From Pseudidiomarina sediminum DSM 21906 (GTDB lineage Bacteria > Pseudomonadota > Gammaproteobacteria > Enterobacterales > Alteromonadaceae), in the NCBI RefSeq assembly GCF_000423165.1, contig NZ_KE383983.1, forward strand, positions 728,221 to 792,220: DNA of 64,000 nt, in the 5' to 3' direction. The notes beneath the pieces were generated by a model, which had not been told where the DNA came from, made no database searches, and saw only the letters and a program-made list of their open reading frames with translations. The position numbers and the translations under genes are program-made. How positions within the stretch are numbered: position 1 is the first letter of the stretch; each line of letters begins with the position of its first letter. Of the stretch, positions 55,003-63,960 are shown one piece after another.

Positions 55003-55428
55003 ATGGATGAAGTGACACCATTTTCGTGGCCAGTACGGGTCTATTATGAAGACACAGATGCAGGCGGTATCGTATATTATGCGAATTATCTCAAATTCCT
55101 TGAGCGCGCCCGCACGGAATGGTTACGCTCGCTCGGGATTGAGCAAGACACTTGGCTTACGCATCGGATTGGCTTTGTTGTGCGTCAGGTGGAAATGGAT
55201 TTGCTTCGCCCCGCGCGTTTCAATGATGAACTGCAGGTTACGGTGGTGGTCGAACGCTTGAAACGTGCGTCAGTGGTGTTTCAGCAACAGGTGCTGGGCA
55301 CCGATGGAACTGTTTTATGTCAGGCGCAGATTAAAGCGGCCTGTGTCAATTTAGGAGAGGCAGAAGAGGGTGTTCGCGCCGTTCCCATGCCAGCAGAGAT
55401 TATAGAGGTACTTAAGCGTGCAAGCTGA
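55003..55428 (+). CDS. ybgC: Tol-Pal-associated acyl-CoA thioesterase
   Basis: This hotdog-fold thioesterase of 141 residues begins the tol-pal operon. The ATG at 55003 has AAAGG upstream and matches the usual length; 54961 and 54985 are alternative starts. The catalytic region is YYEDTDAGGIVYYANYL and the helix RARTEWLRSLGIEQ follows. It links phospholipid metabolism to cell-envelope constriction. Its end overlaps tolQ. Confidence 0.92.
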   Translation: MDEVTPFSWPVRVYYEDTDAGGIVYYANYLKFLERARTEWLRSLGIEQDTWLTHRIGFVVRQVEMDLLRPARFNDELQVTVVVERLKRASVVFQQQVLGTDGTVLCQAQIKAACVNLGEAEEGVRAVPMPAEIIEVLKRAS

Positions 55429-56116
55429 AATGTCGATTACAGCGTTGATCCTTGAAGCAAGTTTTGTGGTGCAACTGGTGATGTTGCTGTTACTTGCGTT
55501 CTCCGTCGTTGGATGGATGATGATTTTTCAACGAAAAAAAGTAATCCAAACGGCGAATCAACAGGCTGCCGCATTTGAAGACAGGTTCTGGTCGGGCGTC
55601 GATTTAGCTCGTTTGTATCAAGAAATTAGCGCGCGCGCGCAAAACGCCAATGGCATGGAAAAGATTTTTTATGCCGGCTTTAAAGAGTTTGCCCGGTTAC
55701 GCAGTAACAGTGCGGTGAATCAACAGCAAGTGTTGGAAGCTTCGTACCGCGCCATGCGCGTGGTGCATTCACGTGAAGTGGACCGCTTAGAGAATAATTT
55801 GAGTTGGCTTGCGACCATTGGCTCGATCAGCCCTTATGTGGGTCTGTTTGGTACCGTGTGGGGGATTATGAATGCCTTTATCGGGCTGGGTGCGGTGCAA
55901 CAAGCGACGCTTGCCATGGTTGCCCCTGGTATTGCTGAAGCCTTGATCGCAACGGCAATGGGTTTGTTTGCCGCGATTCCAGCGGTGATTGCTTACAACC
56001 GCTTTGCAAACCGGGTTGAGAAGATTGATAACCAGTATTTGAATTTTATGGATGAGTTGCTTGCCATTCTCCAACGCCAAAGCGCTCAGCCAAAAGCTGT
56101 GAGTAATGCCTCATGA
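55418..56116 (+). CDS. tolQ: Tol-Pal motor protein TolQ
   Basis: TolQ is an inner-membrane proton-motor subunit homologous to ExbB/MotA. The 232 residues show three membrane helices, with ATIGSISPYVGLFGTVWGIM and GLFAAIPAVIAYNRF as signatures. A GTG start at 55418 overlaps ybgC and has AGAGG upstream; an ATG four codons on (55430) is also possible. Confidence 0.94.
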   Translation: MQAEMSITALILEASFVVQLVMLLLLAFSVVGWMMIFQRKKVIQTANQQAAAFEDRFWSGVDLARLYQEISARAQNANGMEKIFYAGFKEFARLRSNSAVNQQQVLEASYRAMRVVHSREVDRLENNLSWLATIGSISPYVGLFGTVWGIMNAFIGLGAVQQATLAMVAPGIAEALIATAMGLFAAIPAVIAYNRFANRVEKIDNQYLNFMDELLAILQRQSAQPKAVSNAS

Positions 56117-56562
56117 TGATGACGTCGAATCGTAAACGGCGGAAGCCTGTTTCCGACATCAACGTGGTGCCCTACATTGACGTGATGTTGGTGCTGTTGA
56201 TCATCTTTATGGTGACGGCACCTTTGATCACGCAGGGGGTGAAGGTTGATCTGCCACAGGCAACGGCTGAGCCATTGGATGAAAACCAGAAGCCACCCTC
56301 GATTGTGACTGTCGATCGTGATGGGCGTTATTACGTGAGTACACTTGCGCAATTTGACGATAAGCCGAACCCTAACGAGGCAATGAGCATCAAAGCATTA
56401 AAGCGTGAAGTGGAGGCCATTTTACTCGATGACCCTGAAGCCACTTTTATGGTGAACGGGGATGGCGCGGTGTCCTATAACCAAGTGGTGCAATTGATGG
56501 TGATGTTGCAGCAGTTCGGTGTCGACTCGGTCGGTTTAATGACCGAAAACCAGCAGAACTAA
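56113..56562 (+). CDS. tolR: Tol-Pal motor protein TolR
   Basis: TolR (149 residues) is the ExbD-like partner of TolQ. A single helix DVMLVLLIIFMVTAPL contains the essential aspartate in VVPYIDVMLVLL, and the periplasmic domain follows. It overlaps tolQ by four bases. Confidence 0.94.
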   Translation: MMMTSNRKRRKPVSDINVVPYIDVMLVLLIIFMVTAPLITQGVKVDLPQATAEPLDENQKPPSIVTVDRDGRYYVSTLAQFDDKPNPNEAMSIKALKREVEAILLDDPEATFMVNGDGAVSYNQVVQLMVMLQQFGVDSVGLMTENQQN

Positions 56563-56573
56563 GCGAGGCGTAT

Positions 56574-57509
56574 GTGAAGAAAAGTACATTTACATGGCCC
56601 AGTGAGATGACAATTCCTTTGTTGCTGTCAATTGTACTGCACCTTGGCATTGTGGTGGTGTTGTTTGCTGGTTTTAAGTTTGCACCAAGTATTCCAGAGG
56701 CGATGGAGGTGCAGCTCGATGCACCGATCAACGAAGAGCTGGAACCGAACGAAGTTGAGCCGGTCGAAAAGATAGTTGAGGCTGCGACGACAGATAAAGC
56801 AAAAGTGTTGGAACGCGCTGAAGAAATTCGTGCAGAGCGCAAGCGCCAAGAAGATGAGCTCAAAGCACTCGAACAACGCGCTGCTGAAGCGAAAAAGCGT
56901 CGTGAAGCAGAGCAGCAACGCCAGCGTGAGCTGGAGAAACAGCAGAAGCTGGAGCGTGAGCGCTTAGCCAAAGAGAAAGAACGGGCTTTACGCGAGCAAA
57001 AAGAAGCAGAGAAAAAAGCGGCGGCAGCGGAAGAGCGGCGTCGTAAGGAAGAAGAAGCAGCGAAGAAAGCCGAAGCAGAGCGGAAGCGCTTAGAAGAGCA
57101 GCGCAAGCGTGAAGAAGAAGAACGCAAGCGCAAAGAAGCAGAAGCGAAAGCCAAAGCGGAGCGTGAACGTCAGTTACAAGAAGAGCTTGAACGTGAGCGT
57201 CAGCAGCGTGCTGCGGCGCGTAATCGCCAAGTACAAAGCGAGCTAAAGAAGTACGAAGGTTTAATTAGACAGACGATTCAGCGCCAACTGATCACCGATC
57301 CGTCGATGCGCGGTAAAGAATGTCGAGTCAATATTCGCTTGGCCTCCAGTGGCTTTGTGATTTCCGTGAACGTGCTGAATGGCGACCCTTCGGTGTGCCA
57401 AGCCGCACAAAACGCTGTGCTGAAAGCGGGTACCTTGCCAGTATCGGATGATCCGGAAGTGTTCGCTAAATTGAAAGATATTAACCTTACTGTTCAACCT
57501 GAATTTTAA
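56574..57509 (+). CDS. tolA: Cell-envelope integrity protein TolA
   Basis: TolA spans from the inner membrane to Pal/TolB. The 311 residues begin at a GTG with GAGG upstream. One helix lies at about residues 12-30. A long charged helix rich in Glu, Lys, Arg and Ala follows (about 75-225, e.g. EAEKKAAAAEERRRKEEE), then C-terminal domain III with CRVNIRLASSGFVISVNVLNG and a second cysteine. The charged helix has many direct E/K/R repeats that could vary in length. Confidence 0.93.
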   Translation: MKKSTFTWPSEMTIPLLLSIVLHLGIVVVLFAGFKFAPSIPEAMEVQLDAPINEELEPNEVEPVEKIVEAATTDKAKVLERAEEIRAERKRQEDELKALEQRAAEAKKRREAEQQRQRELEKQQKLERERLAKEKERALREQKEAEKKAAAAEERRRKEEEAAKKAEAERKRLEEQRKREEEERKRKEAEAKAKAERERQLQEELERERQQRAAARNRQVQSELKKYEGLIRQTIQRQLITDPSMRGKECRVNIRLASSGFVISVNVLNGDPSVCQAAQNAVLKAGTLPVSDDPEVFAKLKDINLTVQPEF

Positions 57510-57533
57510 TTAACCGACGAAGTAGCCTAAACC

Positions 57534-58895
57534 ATGAGTATGATGAAAAAGATTACAATGATAGCAATGCTGGCGCTGCTGGTGGTTGCGATACAGCGAC
57601 CGGCCCAGGCGTCTTTGGAGATTGTCATCACCGACGGTATTGATAGTGCGCGTCCGATTGGTGTGGTGCCATTTCGCTGGTTAGGCGACGGCCCTGCACC
57701 AGAAGGGCTGACAGAGGTGATTGCCGCTGACCTTATGCGCAGTGGTAAATTCAATCCAATCCCCACCAATGCGATGCCGCAAATGCCGAGCAACGAGAGT
57801 GAAGTGGACTACGCTAGCTGGGCAAGCTTAGGCGTCGAAGCCGTGTTGGTCGGTACTATTGAGCCTTATGCGGTGGATCGTTATACCGTTTCGTTCCAAA
57901 TCGTTGACGTGTTGCGGGGGCAAATTACCAGCGGTTCACGGATGTTGCGTGAAGGTGAGCTAGTGAATGCGCAAGACCACATTCTTGATGCCCGTCGCAG
58001 CGTGATCAATGGCGACCAGTTCCGCCAGTACGCCCACCGTATTTCTGATGTGTTTTATGAGACGATGACCGGCGAACCAGGTGCGTTTATGACCCGTATC
58101 GCTTACATCACTGTGAACCACAATAACGAGAAACCGTATGAGTTGGTGGTTGCAGATTACGACGGCTACAACGAGCGCGTTTTACTGCGTAGCCCGGAGC
58201 CATTGATGTCGCCGTCATGGTCGCCCGATGGTAACAAGCTTGCTTATGTAAGTTTTGAAAACAAGCGTGCAGAAATTTTCGTGCAAGATATCTACACCAC
58301 TCGTCGTGAAAAAATGACGGAGTTTCCAGGTATTAACAGTAGCCCGGTATGGTCACCTGATGGCAAGCGCTTGGCCATGGTCTTGTCAAAAGATGGTAAC
58401 CCTGAGTTGTACACGATGGAGATTGCCAGTAAGCAATTCACACGAGTGACACGTCACCATGCTATTGATACCGAACCAAGCTGGTCACCGGACGGTAAGT
58501 CACTGGTGTTCACTTCAGAAAGGGGTGGCAGACCGCAACTATATAGCGTAAATTTAGATTCAGGTCAGGTACGCCGGTTAACCTTCGAGGGTGAGCAAAA
58601 CCTTGGTGGCACGTGGACACCTGATGGTCAGCAATTGGTCATGGTAAATCGGACGCGCGGCAACTATCATATTGCCAAGCAAGATTATCCAAGTGGCGGT
58701 ATGCAAGTGTTAACGCAAACTTCACTGGATGAATCGCCGAGCCTTGCACCTAATGGCAGCATGGTGATTTACAGCACCACGCACAATAATAAGCAAGTGT
58801 TGGCATTAGTTTCGGTAGATGGGCGATTTAAAGCGCGTTTGCCGGCCCGTGAGGGTGAAGTGAAATCACCTTCATGGTCACCTTTTTTACGTTAG
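57534..58895 (+). CDS. tolB: Tol-Pal periplasmic beta-propeller TolB
   Basis: TolB binds Pal and TolA in the periplasm. The 453 residues include a signal peptide (core ending near AQAS), an N-terminal alpha/beta domain ([14 protein letters not shown]), and repeats of the form [41 protein letters not shown] typical of its six-bladed propeller. Two further ATGs (57540, 57543) are close to the start. Confidence 0.96.
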   Translation: MSMMKKITMIAMLALLVVAIQRPAQASLEIVITDGIDSARPIGVVPFRWLGDGPAPEGLTEVIAADLMRSGKFNPIPTNAMPQMPSNESEVDYASWASLGVEAVLVGTIEPYAVDRYTVSFQIVDVLRGQITSGSRMLREGELVNAQDHILDARRSVINGDQFRQYAHRISDVFYETMTGEPGAFMTRIAYITVNHNNEKPYELVVADYDGYNERVLLRSPEPLMSPSWSPDGNKLAYVSFENKRAEIFVQDIYTTRREKMTEFPGINSSPVWSPDGKRLAMVLSKDGNPELYTMEIASKQFTRVTRHHAIDTEPSWSPDGKSLVFTSERGGRPQLYSVNLDSGQVRRLTFEGEQNLGGTWTPDGQQLVMVNRTRGNYHIAKQDYPSGGMQVLTQTSLDESPSLAPNGSMVIYSTTHNNKQVLALVSVDGRFKARLPAREGEVKSPSWSPFLR

Positions 58896-58939
58896 TACAA
58901 ACCATAATTTAATTAAACTTTGAACAAAGGATCGCGGAC

Positions 58940-59476
58940 ATGAACGCAACTCAGTTACTAAAAAGCCTGCTAATCGCCGTACCTATGGTTACTTTGGCGG
59001 CGTGTAGCTCAAGCCAAGGCGCAGACGAAATGGCGGGTCAACAAACCAATCAAAACCAAGGCCAACAACAAGGCTCAGGTGTTGATGTAAACGCAGCCGA
59101 TCGCGTGAAGACCCCAGAAGAAATTCGTGCTGAGAAAATGGAAACTTTGCGTCAAGAAAACATCGTTTACTTCTCATTCGATGATTCACGCGTGAGCTCT
59201 GAGTACGCACAAATGTTGCAAGGCCACGCTGAGTTCTTGGTACAAAACCCAAGCTTAACTGTGACTGTTGAAGGTCACACCGATGAGCGTGGTACGCCTG
59301 AGTACAACATCGCCCTAGGCGAGCGTCGTGCAAAAGCTGTTGCTCAGTACTTACAAAACTTAGGTGTTAGCGCAAGCCAGATCGAAACCGTTTCTTACGG
59401 TGAAGAGAAGCCACTCGTGAACGCCTCTACGCAATCTGCGTACGCTAAGAACCGTCGTGGCGTTCTGGCCTACTAA
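58940..59476 (+). CDS. pal: Peptidoglycan-associated lipoprotein Pal
   Basis: Pal is an outer-membrane lipoprotein that binds peptidoglycan. The 178 residues have a lipobox VTLAACSSS, a Gln/Asn-rich linker (about 30-50) and an OmpA-like domain with VEGHTDERGTPEYNIALGER and KNRRGVLAY at the end. AAAGGA precedes the ATG. Confidence 0.96.
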   Translation: MNATQLLKSLLIAVPMVTLAACSSSQGADEMAGQQTNQNQGQQQGSGVDVNAADRVKTPEEIRAEKMETLRQENIVYFSFDDSRVSSEYAQMLQGHAEFLVQNPSLTVTVEGHTDERGTPEYNIALGERRAKAVAQYLQNLGVSASQIETVSYGEEKPLVNASTQSAYAKNRRGVLAY

Positions 59477-59487
59477 GTAGCGATTAA

Positions 59488-60273
59488 ATGAAGCGATATA
59501 CGGTTAAGCCAATGCAAAAAACAAGTCTCGTATTGGCCTTTCTTATTCCCGGTGTCCTGTTTGCGCAGGCACCGGTTTCCAAGTTAGGCAGCGGAAGTGT
59601 TGAGGAACGTCTAGAGCAGCTAGAGCGTGTGATGGATGCACGTAATGCTGCACAAATGGCGTTATTGGATCAGATGGCAAGCTTGCAGGACGAAGTCGCG
59701 GACTTACGTGGCAAAACTGAAGAGCATGCCTATCAACTTGAGCAAATTTTGCAGCGACAGCGTGAAATTTATCAAGAAATTGATCGACGTTTGAATGCCA
59801 CACCAGCACCTGCTGAAGCGGCACCATCAGCGTCAACCACTTACGCGAACACAAGTTCAACGCCAGCAACTGCAGGGGCCGTCGATTACTCGACCAACCT
59901 TAGCGAGAATGACGCGTACGACAAAGCCATCCGTTTGGTGATGGAAGATCGTCGTTATGACGCTGCTATTCCCGAGTTTCGTGCCTTTATCAAGCAGTTT
60001 CCTAACTCAACCTATGTGCCGAATGCACATTACTGGTTAGGCCAGCTGTTGTACGCCGAAGGTAAGTATGACGAAGCCAAAGCGGAGTTCAGTGCCGTGG
60101 TGGATCAATTTCAAGACAGCAACAAGCGTGGTGATAGTCTGTTGAAACTCGGTATTGTTGCGCAGCAACAAGGCGAGAAGCAGCTCGCGCGTAGCTACTT
60201 TGAAAAAGTTCTCAGCGAGTATCCGAACAGCACACCTGCCGATTTAGCGCAGAAACGCCTCGCAAACTTGTAA
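59488..60273 (+). CDS. cpoB: Cell-division coordinator CpoB (YbgF)
   Basis: CpoB is a periplasmic TPR protein that links PBP1B activity to the Tol system. The 261 residues have a signal peptide, a coiled-coil (RLEQLERVMDARNAAQ to about residue 95), a low-complexity linker, and TPRs with YDKAIRLVMEDRRYDAAIPEF and AHYWLGQLLYAEGKYDEA. A second ATG at 59512 gives a more compact signal peptide; neither start has a strong ribosome site. Confidence 0.92.
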   Translation: MKRYTVKPMQKTSLVLAFLIPGVLFAQAPVSKLGSGSVEERLEQLERVMDARNAAQMALLDQMASLQDEVADLRGKTEEHAYQLEQILQRQREIYQEIDRRLNATPAPAEAAPSASTTYANTSSTPATAGAVDYSTNLSENDAYDKAIRLVMEDRRYDAAIPEFRAFIKQFPNSTYVPNAHYWLGQLLYAEGKYDEAKAEFSAVVDQFQDSNKRGDSLLKLGIVAQQQGEKQLARSYFEKVLSEYPNSTPADLAQKRLANL

Positions 60274-60342
60274 ACACCATGTAATTTTTTACGGTGAGTG
60301 TTCGCAAATTAAGCAAACGCACCGTATATCCAAAATTTTCAG

Positions 60343-60370
60343 TTGCAACGGTCCGCTTTTTCAGTAAACT
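60343..60370 (+). promoter_or_regulatory. Candidate promoter of the tRNA-Lys genes
   Basis: TTGCAA (60343-60348) and TAAACT (60365-60370) are 16 bases apart, followed by a GC-rich stretch (GCCGCCG) near the expected start, as in stringently controlled stable-RNA promoters. Confidence 0.5.
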
Positions 60371-60410
60371 ATGCCGCCGTTGCCACTGATAAGTAGCAGC
60401 AGATGAGATT

Positions 60411-60486
60411 GGGTCGTTAGCTCAGTTGGTAGAGCAGTTGACTTTTAATCAATTGGTCGCAGGTTCGAATCCTGCACGACCCACCA
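60411..60486 (+). tRNA. tRNA-Lys (anticodon UUU), copy 1
   Basis: A 76-base cloverleaf with acceptor GGGTCGT/ACGACCC, anticodon loop CTTTTAA, T-arm GCAGG-TTCGAAT-CCTGC and encoded CCA. It is identical to the second copy 28 bases downstream. Confidence 0.96.
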
Positions 60487-60514
60487 ATCTTCTCATCATC
60501 TCCTTACCTATCGT

Positions 60515-60590
60515 GGGTCGTTAGCTCAGTTGGTAGAGCAGTTGACTTTTAATCAATTGGTCGCAGGTTCGAATCCTGCACGACCCACCA
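60515..60590 (+). tRNA. tRNA-Lys (anticodon UUU), copy 2
   Basis: This copy is identical base for base to the first, with CCA encoded. It lies 75 bases before the nadA start. The spacing and identity suggest a recent tandem duplication kept by gene conversion. Confidence 0.96.
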
Positions 60591-60596
60591 CGATTT

Positions 60597-60625
60597 TTTA
60601 CCCAAGCCGTTTTTTCCAGTATACT
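60597..60625 (+). promoter_or_regulatory. Candidate promoter of nadA
   Basis: TTTACC (60597-60602) and TATACT (60620-60625) have a 17-base spacer. The predicted start is about 33 bases before the nadA ATG. Confidence 0.5.
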
Positions 60626-60664
60626 AGCCCAACCTTTATTGCATGTGGTGAACGAAGTAGCAGC

Positions 60665-61714
60665 ATGAGTATCACAGAAGAAATCCAGGCGCGTGTGATT
60701 GATAAACTCGATTATGCGTTTCCTGCCAAGCCTAAGCCCTTACACGATGACCAAAAAGCTGAATACGTGGCCCGTATTAAGCAGCTTTTGGTTGAAAAAA
60801 ACGCGGTATTGGTGGCCCATTATTACACCGACCCAGAAATCCAAGCGTTAGCCGAAGCTACAGGTGGTTGTGTCGCTGATTCGCTTGAAATGGCGCGTTT
60901 TGGTGCCAACCATGATGCCGAAGTGCTTGTGGTGGCCGGCGTGAAGTTTATGGGTGAGACCGCTAAGATCTTGACCCCTAATAAAACCGTGTTGATGCCG
61001 ACCTTAGAAGCGACCTGCTCGCTGGATATCGGTTGTCCGATTGAAGAATTCTCAGCGTTTTGTGATCAACACCCTGAGCGCACTGTCGTGGTGTATGCCA
61101 ATACCTCTGCGGCGGTAAAAGCGCGGGCGGACTGGGTGGTTACCTCAAGCATTGCGTTGGAAATTGTTGATCATCTTGATGCCGAGGGCGAGACCATTTT
61201 GTGGGGTCCTGATAAGCACCTTGGTAACTACATTCAAAAGCAAACTGGCGCAGATATGTTGATGTGGCAGGGCGCTTGTGTGGTGCATGACGAGTTTAAG
61301 ACCAAAGCTTTGGAAGACTTGAAGAAAGTTTATCCTGAAGCGGCGGTATTGGTGCATCCAGAATCACCGGCGCACGTGGTTGAATTGGCAGATGCAGTTG
61401 GGTCAACCTCGCAGTTGATTAAAGCGAGCCAAGAGTTACCTAACGAAACCTTTATTGTGGCCACGGACCGCGGTATTTTCTACAAAATGCAGCAACTGTC
61501 ACCAAATAAGCACTTTATTGAAGCTCCAACGGCCGGTAGCGGCGCAACCTGCCGTAGTTGTGCACATTGCCCTTGGATGGCGATGAACGGCTTAGTGGCG
61601 ATTGCAGACGCATTAGAGCACGGTGGTGCTCAGCATGAGATTCATGTTGATGAAACTCTCGCTGCGCAGGCGATGAAACCTTTGCAGCGGATGCTCAACT
61701 TCAACAAAGCCTAA
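60665..61714 (+). CDS. nadA: Quinolinate synthase
   Basis: NadA condenses iminoaspartate and dihydroxyacetone phosphate to quinolinate for NAD synthesis and needs a [4Fe-4S] cluster. Starting at the ATG at 60665 ([17 protein letters not shown]) it has 349 residues; an upstream in-frame start would run through the tRNA. Cluster ligands are likely in [23 protein letters not shown] and [13 protein letters not shown]. It is cytoplasmic. Its stop overlaps the stop of the convergent next gene. Confidence 0.95.
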   Translation: MSITEEIQARVIDKLDYAFPAKPKPLHDDQKAEYVARIKQLLVEKNAVLVAHYYTDPEIQALAEATGGCVADSLEMARFGANHDAEVLVVAGVKFMGETAKILTPNKTVLMPTLEATCSLDIGCPIEEFSAFCDQHPERTVVVYANTSAAVKARADWVVTSSIALEIVDHLDAEGETILWGPDKHLGNYIQKQTGADMLMWQGACVVHDEFKTKALEDLKKVYPEAAVLVHPESPAHVVELADAVGSTSQLIKASQELPNETFIVATDRGIFYKMQQLSPNKHFIEAPTAGSGATCRSCAHCPWMAMNGLVAIADALEHGGAQHEIHVDETLAAQAMKPLQRMLNFNKA

Positions 61715-62535
61715 CGCGGCTGGTAAGTTGGATGTAACAGCTGATAACCGCTTGCTTTGAGTAAGCGGTTATCAATGCGCTTGCTACCTCTACGGCCAAT
61801 CTCCTGTACCCGTGTTAACCCACCTAAATCGACACCTAAACGCTCTGCTAAACGTCGATAGGCTTCCTCTTGTAACAATGGTTCGTCGTCTGAGACGAGA
61901 AACAATGGTTGTTGTTGCTGCGGATGTTGAATGAGATACGCGATAAACCCAGCAACATCATCGGCATGGATGCGATTGGTCCAGGCTGGGGTGATGACGG
62001 CATCGCCGGAAATAAGTAACTCTGCTAAGCGGGTGCGGTTCGGTCCATAAATGCCCGAGCAGCGCAAAATACTGGTGTGTTCGCTGGCGCTAGCAATGAT
62101 TTGTTCGGCTTGTAATAGCAGTTTGCTGGCTTGATCGGCTGGTTCGGCGAGGGTCGCTTCAGTGATCCATTCACCGTCACGCTGACCATAAACACCGCTA
62201 CTTGAGACATAGATGATGCGCGGGCTCAGTCCTTTGGCATGTAAATGGTGCTGCAGCAGGCGACAGGGTAACACGTAGCCATCAAAGTAGGCGTCCTCGC
62301 GCCCGCGGTTGGGCGTCAGGGTGAGCACAATGGTGCTTACCTCAGCGTCGATAAAGGCTTCCAAATCGCTAGCGTTGGTGACATCCCCAGCCACTAAAGT
62401 AACGCCGGGGTAGGTGGTTTTATTTTGCGGGTGGCGACAGATCCCGAACATGTTGTTGTAGCCCGCCAAAGCGAGTGCTTTGCACGTGCGTTCGGCAATA
62501 TCGCCATAGCCTATAAAAGCAATTTTATGTGTCAT
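61711..62535 (-). CDS. NAD(P)-dependent epimerase/SDR-like protein (YeeZ-like)
   Basis: A Rossmann-fold protein of 274 residues with an N-terminal [21 protein letters not shown] nucleotide-binding start (cited in part) and [29 protein letters not shown] typical of atypical/extended short-chain dehydrogenases. The substrate is unknown. The ATG at 62535 overlaps the ZIP stop (ATGA), which supports this start over 62547. It is translationally coupled to the metal transporter. Confidence 0.8.
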   Translation of the reverse strand: MTHKIAFIGYGDIAERTCKALALAGYNNMFGICRHPQNKTTYPGVTLVAGDVTNASDLEAFIDAEVSTIVLTLTPNRGREDAYFDGYVLPCRLLQHHLHAKGLSPRIIYVSSSGVYGQRDGEWITEATLAEPADQASKLLLQAEQIIASASEHTSILRCSGIYGPNRTRLAELLISGDAVITPAWTNRIHADDVAGFIAYLIQHPQQQQPLFLVSDDEPLLQEEAYRRLAERLGVDLGGLTRVQEIGRRGSKRIDNRLLKASGYQLLHPTYQPR

Positions 62536-63308
62536 GCTGCCAACCATACGTCGAGGAATAACATTACCACTAAGCCTACCATAAGTCCGGCGGTTGCGCG
62601 CTGATGATGGCCGCGGCGATGGGTTTCGGGAATAATTTCGTGACTAATGACAAACAGCATTGCCCCGGCCGCAAAGACCAGTCCCCACGGTAAAAGCACC
62701 TGCGAGACATTGACAAAAATACCGCCGATCAAGCCGCCGATAGGCTCAATTAAGCCGGTCAGGGCGGCGACTGCAAAACTTTTTCGACGACTGTACCCCA
62801 CCGCAAGTAAGCCAACAGCCACCGCGAGGCCTTCTGGAATGTTTTGCAAGCCAATGCCAAGCGCGAGGGAGAAGGCTGTATCATTGGCGGCATTGCCATA
62901 GGCGACGCCGACCGCCAAACCTTCGGGCAGGTTATGAATGGCTATGGCGAAGACAAACAGCCAAATCCCTGAGAGCTTTGTCGCTGGGAGACCTTCAGGG
63001 CCGCTCACGAAATGCTCATGGGGAGTAAAGCGGTCCATGACAGCGATGGCTCCGCCGCCCATTAATATGCCGATCACTGCGATAAGCGCTGGCAGGGGCC
63101 CGTCGCCATAGAGTTCGGTGGCAATGTCGATACCAGGAATGATTAACGAGAAAAAGGACGCGGCCAGCATCACCCCAGCGGCAAAGCCGAGCAGGGTATC
63201 ATTAAAGGCTTCCGAGGGGCGTTTGCCGAACCAGACTGGAACTGCACCAACCGCGGTGAGTGCCCCTGTAATAAAGCTTGCTACAAATGCGATCCAAACC
63301 AGTTCCAT
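62532..63308 (-). CDS. ZIP family metal transporter
   Basis: This 258-residue inner-membrane carrier of the ZIP family probably imports zinc or other divalent metals. Helices IV and V carry AIHNLPEGLAVGVAYG and GLQNIPEGLAVAVGL, the conserved metal-binding motifs. A histidine pair (HRRGHHQ) lies near the C-terminal helices. It forms a pair with the epimerase-like gene. No Zur-type site was recognised. Confidence 0.9.
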   Translation of the reverse strand: MELVWIAFVASFITGALTAVGAVPVWFGKRPSEAFNDTLLGFAAGVMLAASFFSLIIPGIDIATELYGDGPLPALIAVIGILMGGGAIAVMDRFTPHEHFVSGPEGLPATKLSGIWLFVFAIAIHNLPEGLAVGVAYGNAANDTAFSLALGIGLQNIPEGLAVAVGLLAVGYSRRKSFAVAALTGLIEPIGGLIGGIFVNVSQVLLPWGLVFAAGAMLFVISHEIIPETHRRGHHQRATAGLMVGLVVMLFLDVWLAA

Positions 63309-63372
63309 AGCTTACCTCAGCCTTGCCTGCTTGTGTCCAGCTTAGCCCACTTGGGAACGAAATCCTAGCTAC

Positions 63373-63405
63373 AAAAAAACGCCACCAACCTTAGGCTGAT
63401 GGCGC
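63373..63405 (-). terminator. Rho-independent terminator of the cytochrome c gene
   Basis: On the minus strand CGCCATCA pairs with TGGTGGCG (one wobble) and is followed by seven T. Confidence 0.85.
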
Positions 63406-63424
63406 TTAATACAGTCATTTTCGT

Positions 63425-63751
63425 TTACTTTTTCTGGCTTAGAATCCACTCAGCCAAGATCGTTAGTTGCTCGTCACTCAATTGCGCTTGAGGTGGCATC
63501 GCTGCTTGACCCCATTTGCCAGAACCACCCGCTTTGATACTTGCTTTGACAAGTTCGAGAGCGTTTTCTTTATCAGCATATTTAGCGGCAACGTCAGTGT
63601 AGGCAGGGCCAACAATTTTCTGATCAATGCCATGGCAGGCAGTACAGATGTGTTGTTTCGCCAAAGCTTCGGCATCTTCATTGGCAGAGGCCGCACCTGA
63701 CAATGCAAGACCTGCGAGTAGTACTGAACAACTTAATACTTTCTTCAACAT
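63425..63751 (-). CDS. Small periplasmic class I cytochrome c (c5-like)
   Basis: This 108-residue electron carrier has a signal peptide cut near ASA (residue 23), the haem motif CTACH (C36, C39, H40), and the axial methionine in AMPPQAQLSDEQ. It ends in ILAEWILSQKK, typical of cytochrome c5-type proteins. GGAG precedes the ATG. It is monocistronic with its own terminator. An FNR-type box lies about 91 bases upstream of the start. The cytochrome would need the ccm operon found at 36.7-43.7 kb. Confidence 0.92.
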   Translation of the reverse strand: MLKKVLSCSVLLAGLALSGAASANEDAEALAKQHICTACHGIDQKIVGPAYTDVAAKYADKENALELVKASIKAGGSGKWGQAAMPPQAQLSDEQLTILAEWILSQKK

Positions 63752-63787
63752 GAGCTCTACTCCATGATTCTTAAGATATCGCTAAAC

Positions 63788-63793
63788 ATCATA
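63788..63793 (-). promoter_or_regulatory. -10 box of the cytochrome c gene
   Basis: On the minus strand TATGAT (63793-63788) lies 36 bases before the ATG, with no good -35, which fits an activator-dependent promoter. Confidence 0.5.
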
Positions 63794-63835
63794 GCGCAAT
63801 CGTCATGGAATGAAAGCGTCATGCGCTGTCATGGT

Positions 63836-63849
63836 TTGATATAGATCAA
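63836..63849 (-). promoter_or_regulatory. Perfect FNR/CRP-family box TTGAT-N4-ATCAA
   Basis: TTGATATAGATCAA matches the FNR consensus exactly on both half-sites. Its centre (63842.5) is about 60 bases upstream of the predicted start set by the -10 at 63788-63793, close to the -61.5 position used by class I activators. Confidence 0.75.
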
Positions 63850-63904
63850 GGATTCGGTGGCAGGAAAAATTTGCAGCGCGGCAAATCGCTCACTGCACCA
63901 GATA

Positions 63905-63933
63905 CAAAAAACCGCCACAAGGGCGGTTCTTTT
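63905..63933 (-). terminator. Terminator near the right edge (minus strand)
   Basis: AACCGCC pairs with GGCGGTT; on the minus strand six T follow. It probably ends a minus-strand gene that enters the window from the right. Confidence 0.7.
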
Positions 63934-63960
63934 GTAGTTGCGATAAGGCGAAGAGGGATT

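Noticed and set aside
56447..57154. A 235-codon minus-strand frame rich in Ser/Arg/Phe
   Set aside because: It is the antisense shadow of the repetitive Glu/Lys/Arg codons of tolA and has no recognisable domain or ribosome site.
60274..60297. Terminator candidate after cpoB (CACC..GTAA / TTAC..GGTG)
   Set aside because: The stem is short and needs a two-base bulge, and no T run follows.
60530..60664. An N-terminal extension of nadA by 45 codons
   Set aside because: It would be read through the second tRNA-Lys; the ATG at 60665 matches NadA N-termini.
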